A DNA stretch of 64,000 nucleotides from Oscarella lobularis. Its lineage: Eukaryota > Porifera > Homoscleromorpha > Homosclerophorida > Oscarellidae. The notes beneath the pieces are model-generated. The model ran no database searches. It worked only from the letters and a program-made list of their open reading frames with translations, and was not told the DNA's origin. This document shows, one piece after another, positions 43,953 through 54,988 of the stretch. Location: positions 2,841,733 to 2,905,732 of the forward strand of contig NC_089175.1 in NCBI RefSeq assembly GCF_947507565.1, given 5' to 3'. Position 1 is the stretch's first letter; every line of letters starts with the position of its first letter. Position numbers and translations under genes: made by a program.

Positions 43953-45616
43953 CTAATGAGGCAAGTTTAGATTTCTGTCAATAAAAAATTCTCTTACAAA
44001 TCTATGCACGCGACGTTTTAGGCTCCAAATTACTCCAAGTATAACTACAATGATAAAGCCGAGAATTCCGATGACAATTCCGATCATAAATCCCGAGCCT
44101 GTCTCTAAATACATACATACATTGCCACGTATAGATAGTCCTGGACAGTATAGTCTACCTTTACCTTCAGTTGGAGGAGAGATTGTGGTATTATCTACGG
44201 AGAGAAAAATAAACTGCACTGCTAATTTACTAATTTACAGCTAGTAAGCAATACCTGGTAAATGAAGGTAAATGACTGTGTTGCTCCACAAGCTGCTGAA
44301 TAATTTGTTGCTTGTAGAAACTTGACAGCCGTAAAAACTTTCTAGTAGATCTTTGGGAATAGTACATTCCCTCTTTGTATTATTGACAGGTATGACATTT
44401 TGGGCCTTTGATTCTTTGCCCATGCATGAAAGGGTAACATTTAGTAACGGAGAATTGCCATTGAAGCCATAATCCCAGCATAGGTACGATGAATTAGGCA
44501 GCTTTTGAAAGTTCATCGGAGGATCTGGTGGCACTACGATAGTGAGCTCCTTTTTCTCACTGGCATTTTTTCCCAAGGAATTTTCAGCCAAGCAGCTGAT
44601 GTTTTTTGCGCGTTGACCAATTGGAAGGTTGATCAATAACTTCGATATTGTAAATGACGGGCCAGTGTGAATTTTTTTGTCGTCTAGATAAAGAGTCAAA
44701 TTCGGCTTTGGAAAGGATTTTGATGCACAAGACAATGTGACGTTCACGTCTTGTGAGGAAAACTTGTTTGGCGAAAAGTGTACTGTGGTATTTTCAGGAG
44801 CAACTGAAAGAGAGAAACAAGGTTAGTCTATTTCATTTGTTAGCTGGATTTTCTACTCACACTCTACAACTAATATCGCTGACGCATTTGCTGAGCCAAA
44901 TTTATTGGAAGCAATGCAGGTATAGGTTCCTGCATTGTCTCTGCTAGCTTTCAAACTCAGGTCACCTAAAACTGTTTCCTTCCCAGTCAACTGACTGGTA
45001 AATTTCCAAGAAATAGTTGGACGGGGCTCTCCTATTGAAGCAGTGCATTGAAAAGGCACCGTGTTTCCTTCACGCACCGCGGCGTTTTGGGGAACTTTTT
45101 CCAGTTCAGGGAGTTCTAAAACACAGCCTGAGAAACGATTCAATCACTTGATTGGAGCTGTTACTTCCAAGAGCGAATTCAAAGTTGGAGGTGTTGGTAG
45201 GGACAGAAGATCCTTTACTCGTAGCAGAGCAGAAGAAAGCGTTGGTCAAAATGATTTGTATAACGTCACGAAGTTTATATCCGCTCAATCGAAGCCGGCT
45301 GACATGTTCGTTGTCGGTGATCCCGAATAAGGATTTGTTGAGAGCCACTGCCCCTTCCTCTTTAGAATACCACGTAATAGTCGCTTCCTCGTGAGTTGCG
45401 CATTTGATATCCAAGCCACTATCGGTGAGAAAGTAAGTTAGGTGAGATGGAAACCGTGAGAAAACATCGTGAGTGTTAATTTGATGATTGGGCGTCGCTG
45501 TCGTTGCATCGACATCAAACCCTACTTAGCGAGTTAAACTGTGAGTTTGAAAGCCTTGCCGGCGCTTTACTAGATGCTAGAAGAGCTAAAAACGCGAAAA
45601 CGACGCGGCGATTCAT
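43953..45616 (-). CDS. R4: Ig/FN3 transmembrane receptor
   Basis: The start at 45616 gives a signal peptide (MNRRVVFAFLALLASSKAPA). Ig1 (about 45125-45420; IKCATHEEATITWYSKEE and NAFFCSA), Ig2 (44866-45110; FQCTAS, ISWKF, GTYTCIASNKFG), Ig3 (44535-44810; LSCASKS, ISCLAENSLG), an FN3-like domain (44260-44530; SYLCWDYGFNG), a short stalk, a transmembrane helix (GFMIGIVIGILGFIIVVILG, about 44030-44090) and a short tail ending RNLNLPH at 43953. The tail has no recognised motif. It is arranged head-to-head with R5, 220 bp apart. Confidence 0.8.
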
Positions 45617-45836
45617 CTGCGATCCACGCGGTCCACGCCCACAACCTGATGCAAGAACATGCAAGACCCTACTGACGCGGCCTGAGCGGAAATACGCACC
45701 GAATTGCCCGGACAAAGCAAGCAGCTTTGCCAAAGAAAAGTGCGAAAGTGCTGAGTTGACTCGCTGGCATCCATCCTTCAGCGCTCATGTGGTCGCCTAA
45801 TTAACGCGATCGGCGGGCGTGCGCGGTTTATCAGTC
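45617..45836. promoter_or_regulatory. Shared promoter region of R4 and R5
   Basis: The start codons of two divergent receptor genes are 220 bp apart, so both promoters lie here. No clear TATA box. Geometry only. Confidence 0.5.
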
Positions 45837-48447
45837 ATGTCAAGGCCTTATCTTTATTTTGCTCTAATTTTTGCCGTGAGAACAGTGTCAGTAGGTCAGT
45901 AACTTGAAGCTGCGCTGCAGTTTAGTTTGTCAGAATCCGTTTCTGCATGTTGACCATGCAGAAGAAAAATTACCTTGCTAATGCATCTTCTGTTCTTTAG
46001 CAGTTCCGCCTTCCTTTACCCACTTCCCTCCTCGATCGGTCTACTTCGCACTGGGATCACCTCTGGACGTCAACTGTTCAACAAAAGAACCTGCCAACAT
46101 CTCTTGGCATCGCTTTGATAGCGATAGTCGTCTCGATCCGACAAAGTACGGCATTTATCAAGAAACAAACCGCACGAGTCGGCTCCACCTGGAAGGACGG
46201 GCTCTTGTCAAGGCATTTTCAGATCTCTTATTTACATTTATATGTCGAGCTACAGCCTTTGCTTTGTCAACAGACAGCAAAAAATTTGATTTCATACCCG
46301 GAAGTACAATAAAAGTACACTCAAACCTCTCAAATTTTGACACCTATCTAAATAAAATAATTATATGACGCGTCTACACTTATTGGCGTACAACCAAATT
46401 AATATTTTTGATTAAAAGACGATTGGGAGATTTAGATAGAGAATTTTTAAAATTGCATATTGTTGCCCGGAGCTTGAGAGGTTTGATTAAAGCGTATTTT
46501 ATATTCATGGTGTATATTTATCAACAGAAATTCCCAAATTCAACGTAAAACCAACAAATGCTGTCGTTCAAGAAGAAACCGAGGTCGCTTTCAAATGCAG
46601 CATACTACTAAGTGTACCCCAATCAACGATATCTTGGACATTTTCAAGTCAATCGCTTGGCGGAACGTCTTCTATTTCAGACAGTTTGGGGAAAAAGAAC
46701 ATTACTGTGATAGCTAATAGGTACAACGCTGGAATTTATACATGCCACCTGACAAATGTATTGGGAACCGTCACGGCGTCAGCATCGTTAACGGTTTACT
46801 GTAAGCTTTGTTATTTTTTATTTATTACTTTACCCCGTGTACCCCGTCTACTAGATTCTGCAGAACCAAAACTTGTCCTTGATTCGCCAGTCAAGTTTGG
46901 TGATAATGCGACCCTTTCGTGCTTTTCGGAGTCGGTTCCACTAGCAACGTCTGCGCATTTTTACAGAGAAAATGAACTGATATCGACTTCTTTCACGTTT
47001 ACGCATCTCTCGCGCAATGCTAGCGTAATACTGCTTGTCTTGAGAGGTATGAAAGAGAGCGGGAATTATTCGTGCAAGCCTATAGGAAATAACTCAAGAA
47101 GCAAGCCAGCGTTACTGGTTGTTATAGGTAAGGAATACACTTACATTTAAATATATTGGCGTTGTTTCATCCTAATTATACTATAATTAAGAGAATCACT
47201 TGGCTTTACCTATTCAGTTTACTATTGTAAACAAAACGGCATCACTCATTTGTTGGCAGACAAATACAGTTATCATATCTTCAACTCTGATGTGCACTGC
47301 GAAAACCGCAGATGGATGTACAGGGAGATTTCATAATGTGACCTACGTTGTTTCAGGTGAAAATGCAGACACGACATACTGTGCAGCAGCAAGCGACTTA
47401 CTGCCTGGGCTGGCGTACGGTTGCTCTGTGTTTGCCGCAAACAATTTTTCTGATGAGAGTAAAAGCAAGGAATTTAACATCATTAGCAATATTGGACGTA
47501 CGTATGTTTAAAAACATCTATTCAACAATAGTAACTTCAACTCCTTTAGCTCCTGGGGGTGTATACCTAAGAGAGTCTATCAATCAAAGGACGGCTGTAA
47601 GCATTTCTCTAAGCTGGTGCATTTCTTACAGTGGTGGAAATCATCTCAAAGTAACTGTAATTGGTGATGGACTGATTCAATCTGACATAATTTATCATCA
47701 TCAATCATGGCTGAAAGGCGTAGCAACGTTGACGTCTCTTTCACCTGACACTATGTACTCCGTAGGAATAAGAGTCGATTATCCAGGCGGTAATGTGAAG
47801 TCAAAAATACGAACACTCAAAACCCTTTACGGAAACGGTAAGCAAGCAAAGGAGGTTTTGTATTTACTAATTTTTCTAATTAGTCCGTTTCACTATGAAT
47901 ACTACGACGACTACGACGACTACGACTGCTACTACTGCTACGTATGTATTGGAGAAGTCACAGAGAAACTTAGGTTCTGTGCGCTGACAATCAATCCGTA
48001 CATATTCTAGCTGGTTGGATTTAGGCTTCTTTATTGGTGTAACTTCGTCAGCACTGCTATTTGGCACTTTGGTTATCGCAGTTGCTGCCAGATGCGTCTG
48101 TTTGAGGCGTAAAAGTACTCAAACGAAAAGTGAGTGCTACACTTGCACTGGTTCAGTAATTTATATAAAATTGTTGTTGTAAGACTCTGCAGCTGCAGAA
48201 AAAGCAGCGGAGCTGTCTATGAATTCATCTCGTGCCTATGCCGTGATTGGTGACTCGAAAAAGCCGCAAATGCACCCGTCATCTGCTTATTCAGTATTCA
48301 CTGGTAAGTAGTTACTGTAGTTAGAGCGTCATCATGAAGCTAATTGCTGATAAATAACGCTCTTTGAACAAATGACTTCTGTCTTTCTGTCTTTCGTTTG
48401 AGTCATTCGTGTATAGTACGCCTGCTGTCTTCAATAGACATATAAAC
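45837..48447 (+). CDS. R5: three-Ig, two-FN3 transmembrane receptor
   Basis: The start at 45837 gives a leader (MSRPYLYFALIFAVRTVSV). Ig1 (46010-46310; VNCSTKE, ISWHRF, FICRAT), Ig2 (46530-46800; FKCSIL, ISWTFSS, GIYTCHLTN), Ig3 (46860-47130; LSCFSES, GNYSCKP), two FN3-like domains (47200-47500; 47550-47840; the second with ISLSWCISYSG), a transmembrane helix (LGFFIGVTSSALLFGTLVIA, about 48025-48090) and a tail with two tyrosine motifs YAVI and YSVF (48235-48300). The last exon and stop (about 48447) are uncertain because the alternative frame would read longer. Ig2 resembles Ig2 of R4 (PTISW/STISW with GTYTC/GIYTC), so the pair probably arose by inverted duplication. Confidence 0.8.
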
Positions 48448-48541
48448 TCACAGGAACCTCAAGGTAGCTTGCTGAAACCGTCACAAATGGCTACGTGAAA
48501 GATTACAAGACCAATTTATTTAGAAACAGATCCTAAAATAG

Positions 48542-49733
48542 CTACCATCTGTAGACTACCAATTTTATCAAAAGGCAATCGTCTACAATGAAGGAGTCTC
48601 TACTGAGTTCATCGTGCCGTATCAATTTCAATTTTCCCAATCCATCTTTTCCCGTGAAAGACAACGGAAATTTTGTTTCAAGGTCTTTCTTGGTAATCGT
48701 GTGCGTTTTATCTTGACCGCCTTTCCTTTGATCAATGAAACTCAGCGAATAGGTATTTCGGAATGGACCAATTACGTCATCATAATCACCCTCTGTTCGT
48801 ATCAAAAAAACTCCTGCACACTCGGGAGTAGAACCAGAAACAGGGCGTAATTTCAATTTCATTCTGTACCCTGGTTGACTAATGTAAAAAGGTTCACTTA
48901 GAAACGCTTTCTTCTCATTGCTTTTGCAGGCCTCGACTTTCTTTGACCACTCCTTAACCTGCCAGCAATAAGTAAATTCGACTGACCGTGTCTGCTCCTT
49001 CAAATCGCTAAGCTGCTCCTGCATTCTGAGATGAGACATGGACAAGTGGCTAACCACTTCTTTTTCCATGTGGTTGCTTCTCTTCTTCCGAGTTCCCACA
49101 AATCCACATCCGGAATTAGAGAATTCACATTTCAGAATGGTGTTAGGACACACTCCCGAAGGGGACACATGAACTGCAAGTGCTCTTCGAACAAGCACTT
49201 GACCACAATCCTGAGGGCAATTGACAGGAAGATTTTGGCACTCTGCGAAGTGCTTTTTGATCTGACACTGTTCGAAACGCAATAAGCAATACTCGCACCG
49301 GATAATCCTACGAGAGCAATGTTTCTTCACGTGGTCATTGATTTTCCGACGTACAATGTTCTTTTCGCAGCCTAATGGACACTGCAGAAGAACGAAGTCG
49401 CACGTAGAGTTGTGATTTTGAAGTTGTCTCAATTCTCCTATCCACGTGCATCCCGCTTCAAGCTGGTCGCATTTTACTTGAAGATTGAGTACGTCGCGTT
49501 TGAATGCGTTATCCGGGTAGACCTGGTTGGACGCCAATTCTTCGCGGCATACGGGGCATGCTAGAGATCGATCCTTCCGACGAACGACCTCCAAGCACGT
49601 CTCGCAGAATCGATGGCCGCAGTGAGTCAGCTGCGGCACTCTCAGTCCTGTACAGCATATGGGACAGGTTAGATGGTCTGGCAAATCAAGAAATTGTGCA
49701 TCATAGCCAGAGTCGGACGCCATGCCTGCCCAG
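48542..49733 (-). CDS. TRAF-B: intact single-exon TRAF-like RING/MATH protein
   Basis: An uninterrupted frame of 396 codons from a start at 49733 (MASDSGYDAQFLDLPDHLTC) that is conserved in TRAF-D. It has a complete C3HC4 RING (CPICCTGLRVPQLTHCGHRF, CETC, CPVC). TRAF-type zinc fingers with repeated C/H pairs follow (LEAGCTWIGELRQLQNHNST, CDFVLLQCPLGCEKNIVRRK, RIIRCEYCLLRFEQCQIKKH, CPQDCGQVL). Then come a short coiled coil (HLRMQEQLSDLKEQTRS) and a MATH domain (about 48545-48960; FLSEPFYISQPGYRMKLKLR, ECAGVFLIRTEGDYDDVIGP, IVDDCLLIKLVVYRW). This is TRAF4-like order. TRAFs join receptor tails to ubiquitin/NF-kB signalling. It lacks introns in a gene-dense region of split genes, so it may derive from a retrocopy. 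It is the only intact TRAF of the right-hand cluster. Confidence 0.92.
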
Positions 49734-50694
49734 CTTGCCTGCCCAGCTTGCCGCCCAGCTTGCCTGCCCGCCCTCCTCTCCTCTCGCCCTGTAAGGCGCG
49801 CGCTAACACAAGGGCCAAACCCTATGGCCAAACTGTCGAAAAGCTCTTTGCACACTGACAAGTAGCCTCATTGTTGGAGTGCGGTTTACTGTAGGCGAAC
49901 ACTTTGAGTTGTGCACCGAAGCATCGCCGAAAAATCTTTCAACGCTGGAAAGTCCCCAAACTCGTTGGCCCAAAGGTTATCTAATTATTTATGTAGCTAA
50001 TTTGATTTATCGGAAGCCCAATAGCAGGACCATCAACCAGTAAACACAGCATTTGCAGCTGACAGTTGAAGCGCGACGGGAAAGGAGGCCGCAGCAGTTA
50101 GAAACTTACTTGTATGTACACAAGACACACTTTTGAGTCTTTCTCGTACGAACCTATTGCATTCTGAACATGTTTTTCGTTTTAGGAGCCATGCTACTGC
50201 AAAGATCAACCTCAGCCGTTTTTCAGTATGACCTATGGCCTGCTCCTCCATCTTTCCTATATTAATTTTTACCTAATTTCAGTAGATCGTCTCTCGATTT
50301 TTGCACCTTTTTCTGTATGAGCGGAAGCGAAAATTAGCATTACTATGCGTGGTGCGTTGGGGCCGTTGGGGACTCAGACCCCCACACGACTGTACGGGCA
50401 TGCGATTGAATTCTCTCTGGCGTCACTGCGTCACTCACACCTAGTTCGGAGTGTGAAAACATGCTGGTAAAGGCGCTCTCATGGACAGATAAGCTAAGGA
50501 AATTCACACGAATCATGTATACCAATGAAGGCGAAATTTTTTTGTTTTGATCCCGCGTGGCGTGCGTACACGCACGTACGCATCTTTTTTTGACCCGTCG
50601 TTGTCTTCGTGACCGTGCCTCTCGCGCTCGCGCGTCACAAACAGCGCGTACACTCGATAGCGCTCGCGCGTGTCGTCACCCGTCTGCCCGCGTG
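49734..50694. other. Intergenic between TRAF-B and F1 (divergent)
   Basis: It holds the 5' flanks of both genes. Next to TRAF-B is a short direct repeat (CTTGCCTGCCCAG, 49737-49775). Near F1 the sequence TTTTTTTGACCCGTCGTTGT...GTGACCGTGCC (50584-50618) is shared with the 5' region of F2 (54848-54880) and, weakly, F4 (61300-61325). No separate gene seen. Confidence 0.5.
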
Positions 50695-52789
50695 CATGCA
50701 GGCGCTCACGTTTTTTTTTTCTAGGCTTCCAATCTCTCTAGTACTGCCGCTGCAGCTTCTTTTTATCATTACATGTGCCGCCGTTACGCAAGGTACAGCG
50801 CGACCCGAGGGACAAACCGCATGCGGGGGCTCCTGGCCGCTCCGTCTCGATCCTGTTTTGACTGGACTTCCTTCTTTTACAGGCAAAGTCGCAATTCAAT
50901 CGTCTCCCACTCTGAGCGGCTACCCGATCACCGTCTCGTGCATAAAAGGACAAGCAAACGGCGAAAATTCGCCACCTAGCGTCACGTGGATTATGAATGG
51001 GCTCGCGATCGACTTTTGGGCTACAAAATACGATCGATTCTCGTCTAGTGTGGTGTCAGCAGGCAGCACTACACTTTACCACTTGACCATAGATCCTTCG
51101 GACCGCGGCGACAATAACGCGACGGTCTCTTGTCAGTTGCAAGGCTACCCTCCAAGCGAAGAGACGCGTTTGGTTATTTATGGTACGCGCGTTCTTACTG
51201 TAAAGAAAATGTCTTTCTAGAGCCGAACTTACTATTTTAGATTCTATTCCTACTGTCGTTGCTAACGGTGCCGGCAACGTTACAGTGGAAGAGGATACGC
51301 TATTCAGACATTCCTTTCGAATTAACTTCAATTTTCAAGGCACAATTGCTGTCGCCTACTACCAAAACACACAGATCGTTGGAAAGGAAGAGATACTGTA
51401 TATTGATGGAAGCGTCAACGTGTCGCTGCCAGCGTTCCCCGTCGTCCCAACAAACAGCGGCATCCTTTATGTTCGAATCGTCGTGGGCGGTCTACCTTTT
51501 ATCGTGCGCGTGTTCAATTTGACTGTGGTGAATCAGAAGAGTTTACCCAAGTCCTCGACTTCACCTCCAACATCCTGTAAGTTTTATTGGCATCACCTTC
51601 TTCTAAATGGCTATTTCTGCGGGGTCTTTGCTTTGAAACAGATGATACAACGGTGCCGTCCACAGTAACTGCCACTCCGACTGAGATGGCAACTACTATT
51701 GCTGGAACTCAAATTTCTGCAAATTCAACTTCACATATTTCGTCAACTCACACCACCAAACCTTTGACCAGCGGTGAGCTCTTTTCCTAAATGCTTGCTT
51801 GTCTTCATTGTGGTAACGTTTAGATGGGACTGTTCCTTCTCCTAAAGCACTTCCGTGGACTGCGTCTTCAGAAAGTAAGCCTAGCGTTGCGTCTATTTGT
51901 CTTGTTGTCTTTTTAGTCTAATTCGTTTAGATGGCACCGAGCTTTCTTCCGTCGTCTTTAATGCAGCACCTGGTAAGCTACAGCATCGTTGAAACCGCAT
52001 GGCGTAGCAATAAAATGCTGCTAGCCCTCCACTGGTTGACTATTACTAAATCAATTTGATTTGCAGGCACAAATTCGTTTTTGATTGTTACAGTTGTGAT
52101 GGCTACAATAACGGTGCTTTTACTTGTTGGCGTGTTTCTGGTCTGGCGTCGCATAAGAGAAGCACTGAGAAGCAAGAAGCGCAGCGGTTTACGACAGAGG
52201 CAGCCAGGTGAATTTTACTTTTTCTAATCTGGGATGTTTTCATTGTGCAAACACAGCTTCAGATAGTACTGGAGCCGGTTCTCTTGATCAATCGATTTCT
52301 ATCGATGATGGTGATGCATATGTTGTTGCTGGACAAGGAGCCGAACTTCAGCTACGGCGTGCTGGGCAAACCGATAGCAGCGATTCTCCCCTGCGCGATC
52401 GCCTTGAATTAGCTACGCATAGGGAAATGATGACGCCAGGCATGTCATCATCTCCAGCTCGTTCTCTTGACCAATCAATTTCTAAGGATGATGGTGGTAA
52501 GTCCTGAGAACAGCGGCTATAAAGTGTTCTAACCGTTGTTGTACAAGGTGCCAAAAGCCTTCCGTTGTCTGAGCAGTTGGTGCGTACTGGGCAAACTGAC
52601 GGCACCAATTCGCTTACCTGGAATCGTATGGAAGGAATGCTGAAATCAGCTACTCATGAAATAAAGGGTGATGGGGAAATGAGGGCGGAGGAACTGAAAG
52701 ACGAAATAAACTCATTGAGAGACTTGTTGACCAAGAAGAAAAAGCAACCGAAGACGGGGAGAATATGGCAGCGTATCAGGGGGAAATGA
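50695..52789 (+). CDS. F1: Ig-type receptor with mucin-like stalk and coiled-coil tail
   Basis: The start at 50695 gives a leader (MQALTFFFSRLPISLVLPLQ...AAVTQG). Exon 2 is an Ig domain (ITVSCIKG, VTWIMNG, ATVSCQLQG; 50885-51180). Exon 3 is a second beta-rich domain without the Cys pair (NVTVEEDTLFRHSF, FQGTIAVAYYQNTQIVGKEE, FIVRVFNLTVVNQKS; 51240-51570). Then come Ser/Thr-rich stalk exons (51640-51970), a transmembrane helix (FLIVTVVMATITVLLLVGVF, about 52077-52140) with basic RRIREALRSKKR, and tail exons carrying a repeated SLDQSIS.DDG motif (52280-52310 and 52466-52495). The last exon has a coiled-coil-like MRAEELKDEINSLRDLLTKK and the stop at 52789. It is the best-preserved member of the F family. 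No known signalling motif is evident in the tail. Confidence 0.78.
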
Positions 52790-53013
52790 ACTCTACAAAC
52801 GGCTAGAATGGTTTAATGCTTACTTTTTGCTTATTTGTTTGTTTGCATAGAGATGTAGAGATGTGCGGCTATTGTAACCTGGCATTTATGGATGAACGTG
52901 ACAAGAATGGACGACGAGATGGAGGACAGATTGTGGAAGAGGTTGGATGCTCGCACTGAGGGGTACGTGAAACACAAAAGTTGGCAAAGTACTCACTGAT
53001 GCAGAGTCCAGTA

Positions 53014-53507
53014 GCTACCATCTGTAGACTATCAATTTTACCAAAAAGGCAATCGTCTACAACAAAGGAGTCTCTACTGAGTTCATCGTGCCGTATCAAT
53101 TTCAATTTTCCCAATCCATCTTTTCCCGTGAAAGACAACGGGAATTTTGTTTCAAGCTCTTTCTTGGTAACCGTGTGCGTTTTATCTTGACCGCCTTTCC
53201 TTTGATCAATGAAACTCAGCGAATAGGTATTTCGGAATGGACCAATTACGTCATCATAATCACCCTCTGTTCGTATCAAAAAAACTCCTGCACACTCGGG
53301 AGTAGAACCAGAAACTGGGCGTAATTTCAATTTCATTCTGTACCCTGGTTGACTAATGTAAAACGGTTCACTTAGAAATGCTTTCTTCTCATTACTTTTG
53401 CAGGTGTCGACTTTCTTTGACCACTCCTTAACCTGCCAGCAATAAGTAAATTCGACTGACCGTGTCTGCTCCTTCAAATCGCTAAGCTGCTCCTGCATTC
53501 TGAGATG
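53014..53507 (-). pseudogene. TRAF-C: truncated MATH-only copy of TRAF-B
   Basis: Near-identical to TRAF-B from the coiled coil (HLRMQEQLSDLKEQTRS) through the MATH domain (FLSEPFYISQPGYRMKLKLR), but everything upstream (RING, zinc fingers, start) is gone. At 53507/53508 the sequence switches abruptly to a copy of CENATAC. At the other end one extra A in an A run (near 53040) replaces the terminal IKLVVYRW by FGKIDSLQM and the frame runs on to 52869. Very young, given the near identity, but unlikely to make a normal TRAF. Confidence 0.88.
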
Positions 53508-54432
53508 CTGCTGCGGACTGCAGTGGCATAGCGACAGCTTTAGCTTCATTCGTAGTTTTCCTGTTTTGTGGCAGTAGAATTTCGATCAGGAAGACCAACA
53601 CAGTTTTAGTATCAATATCAGTTAGGAAATGAGTTGGATACAGCCTTGTTTCTTTTTATCTACGGCTGACTCTCCGCAGTACCTGAGATAACAGAAACGA
53701 GCGCTGCATCTCCTGTTGCTTGATAGTAATTGCCTCCTACATAGAAAATTCATTACATAATGGTACAGTACCCAGGTATGCGTGTAAGTCAGTGCCTAGG
53801 CTTGTATACCTCATTTCTTTTGGCTGCAAGAATGCTCTCTTTTTCATCTACTGCAGACTCTAACGCTTCTTTGTATCTGACACCTCCAAAAGTAAAATGA
53901 CATTTATTCCGAACCACTACTTGTTCTACTTGTCGTATTCTAATTGGTGAATTAAATATTGAGGTTGGAGTTTGACATCACAACCGTTTTTCCCAGAACC
54001 AATGACGAGTATTTTTTGTGGTGATCATCACTAGGTAATGTAAAACTAAACTGCTAGTTCAATTCGTCTTCTACCTTGCCATGTGTTCAATAATTCCTCC
54101 GTATTTAATCGTTATATCCCCGTTTGTCACGTGTTTGTTTACCTCCAATTGACAGCAGTAACACCATACGTTCGCCGTTGCCTCGTACGAGCCGATGTCG
54201 ACGTCAGGACGCTTTAATGCGCGTCGGGCATCTTTTACCTGCACATGAAGAAGCAAAGCAAGCCAGTTCGATCAAGATTTATTCGAAGACGACTCACTTT
54301 CGACGTGAATCTCGTTATTAGAGAGGCAAGCTTTGACGTGTGCGTTTTGCTATACGACCTGCATTATAATTGAGCCGACAAACGCTGCACAAAGTGTATT
54401 CCGCGTTTTTGGTCGCCATTATAACGCGCGCT
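53508..54432 (-). pseudogene. Partial copy of CENATAC
   Basis: A copy of about 42617-43548, colinear and nearly identical including introns: for example GGTACCCAGG-type small insertions, the exon for GSYEATANVWCYCCQLEVNK (54071-54256) and the start exon (CSVCRLNYNAGR, about 54370-54420). It lacks the 3' third (GATPPW, VGANF and C-terminal exons) and joins truncated TRAF-C instead. Sequence between the first two exons also differs by small deletions. It could still be transcribed from its copied promoter. Confidence 0.88.
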
Positions 54433-54458
54433 ACCGTAGGGAAAGGAGAATGACTCAC

Positions 54459-54532
54459 CGCTGCCAATCAGCTTCCGTTTTTGGTGTTCTCTTCTCAGAA
54501 GAACACCAACAAACGGAAGCTGATTGGCAGCG
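54459..54532. repeat. Near-perfect inverted repeat (hairpin)
   Basis: The left arm CGCTGCCAATCAGCTTCCGT (continuing TTTTGGTGTTCTCTTCT) is answered by the right arm AGAAGAACACCAACAAACGG (continuing AAGCTGATTGGCAGCG). The arms are about 36 bp with one mismatch and a small indel and almost no loop. It sits immediately beyond the CENATAC copy's end, so it may mark a rearrangement point or be a small foldback element. Confidence 0.85.
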
Positions 54533-54988
54533 CGCAGCGGTGAGGGACTTTTTTTCAGCGCACAGAGCGCTCCCAATTTTCATTCGCACTAAATCTGTTT
54601 TAGGAACGGTGCCTTTCTCCCCCACGCATACCGATCACGCATCGGCCTCAACGATCAAGGACCCCGACGTACGTCATTTCTGCCGCATCCTGTTCATCCG
54701 CCACTTCGGGTGCCAAAACAGGCTGCCAAATATGAGGTAACTTAGAGCGATAGGCTGAGGAAACTCACACGTATACCGACGAAGGCGAGGTTTTTGCCGT
54801 ACGTTTCCCATGCGTACGTGCGCGCGTACGACGTACAGTGTACACGCTTCTTTTTGACGCGTCGCCTTCATGACCGTGCGCCTTGCTCGCGTGTCAAAAA
54901 GTTCTTTTGCGTACACTCGATCAGACCCGGCCCGACGAGCGTTCGCGCGTTCGCGCGTGCCGCCACCCATCTGCCCGCGTGCCTGCGT

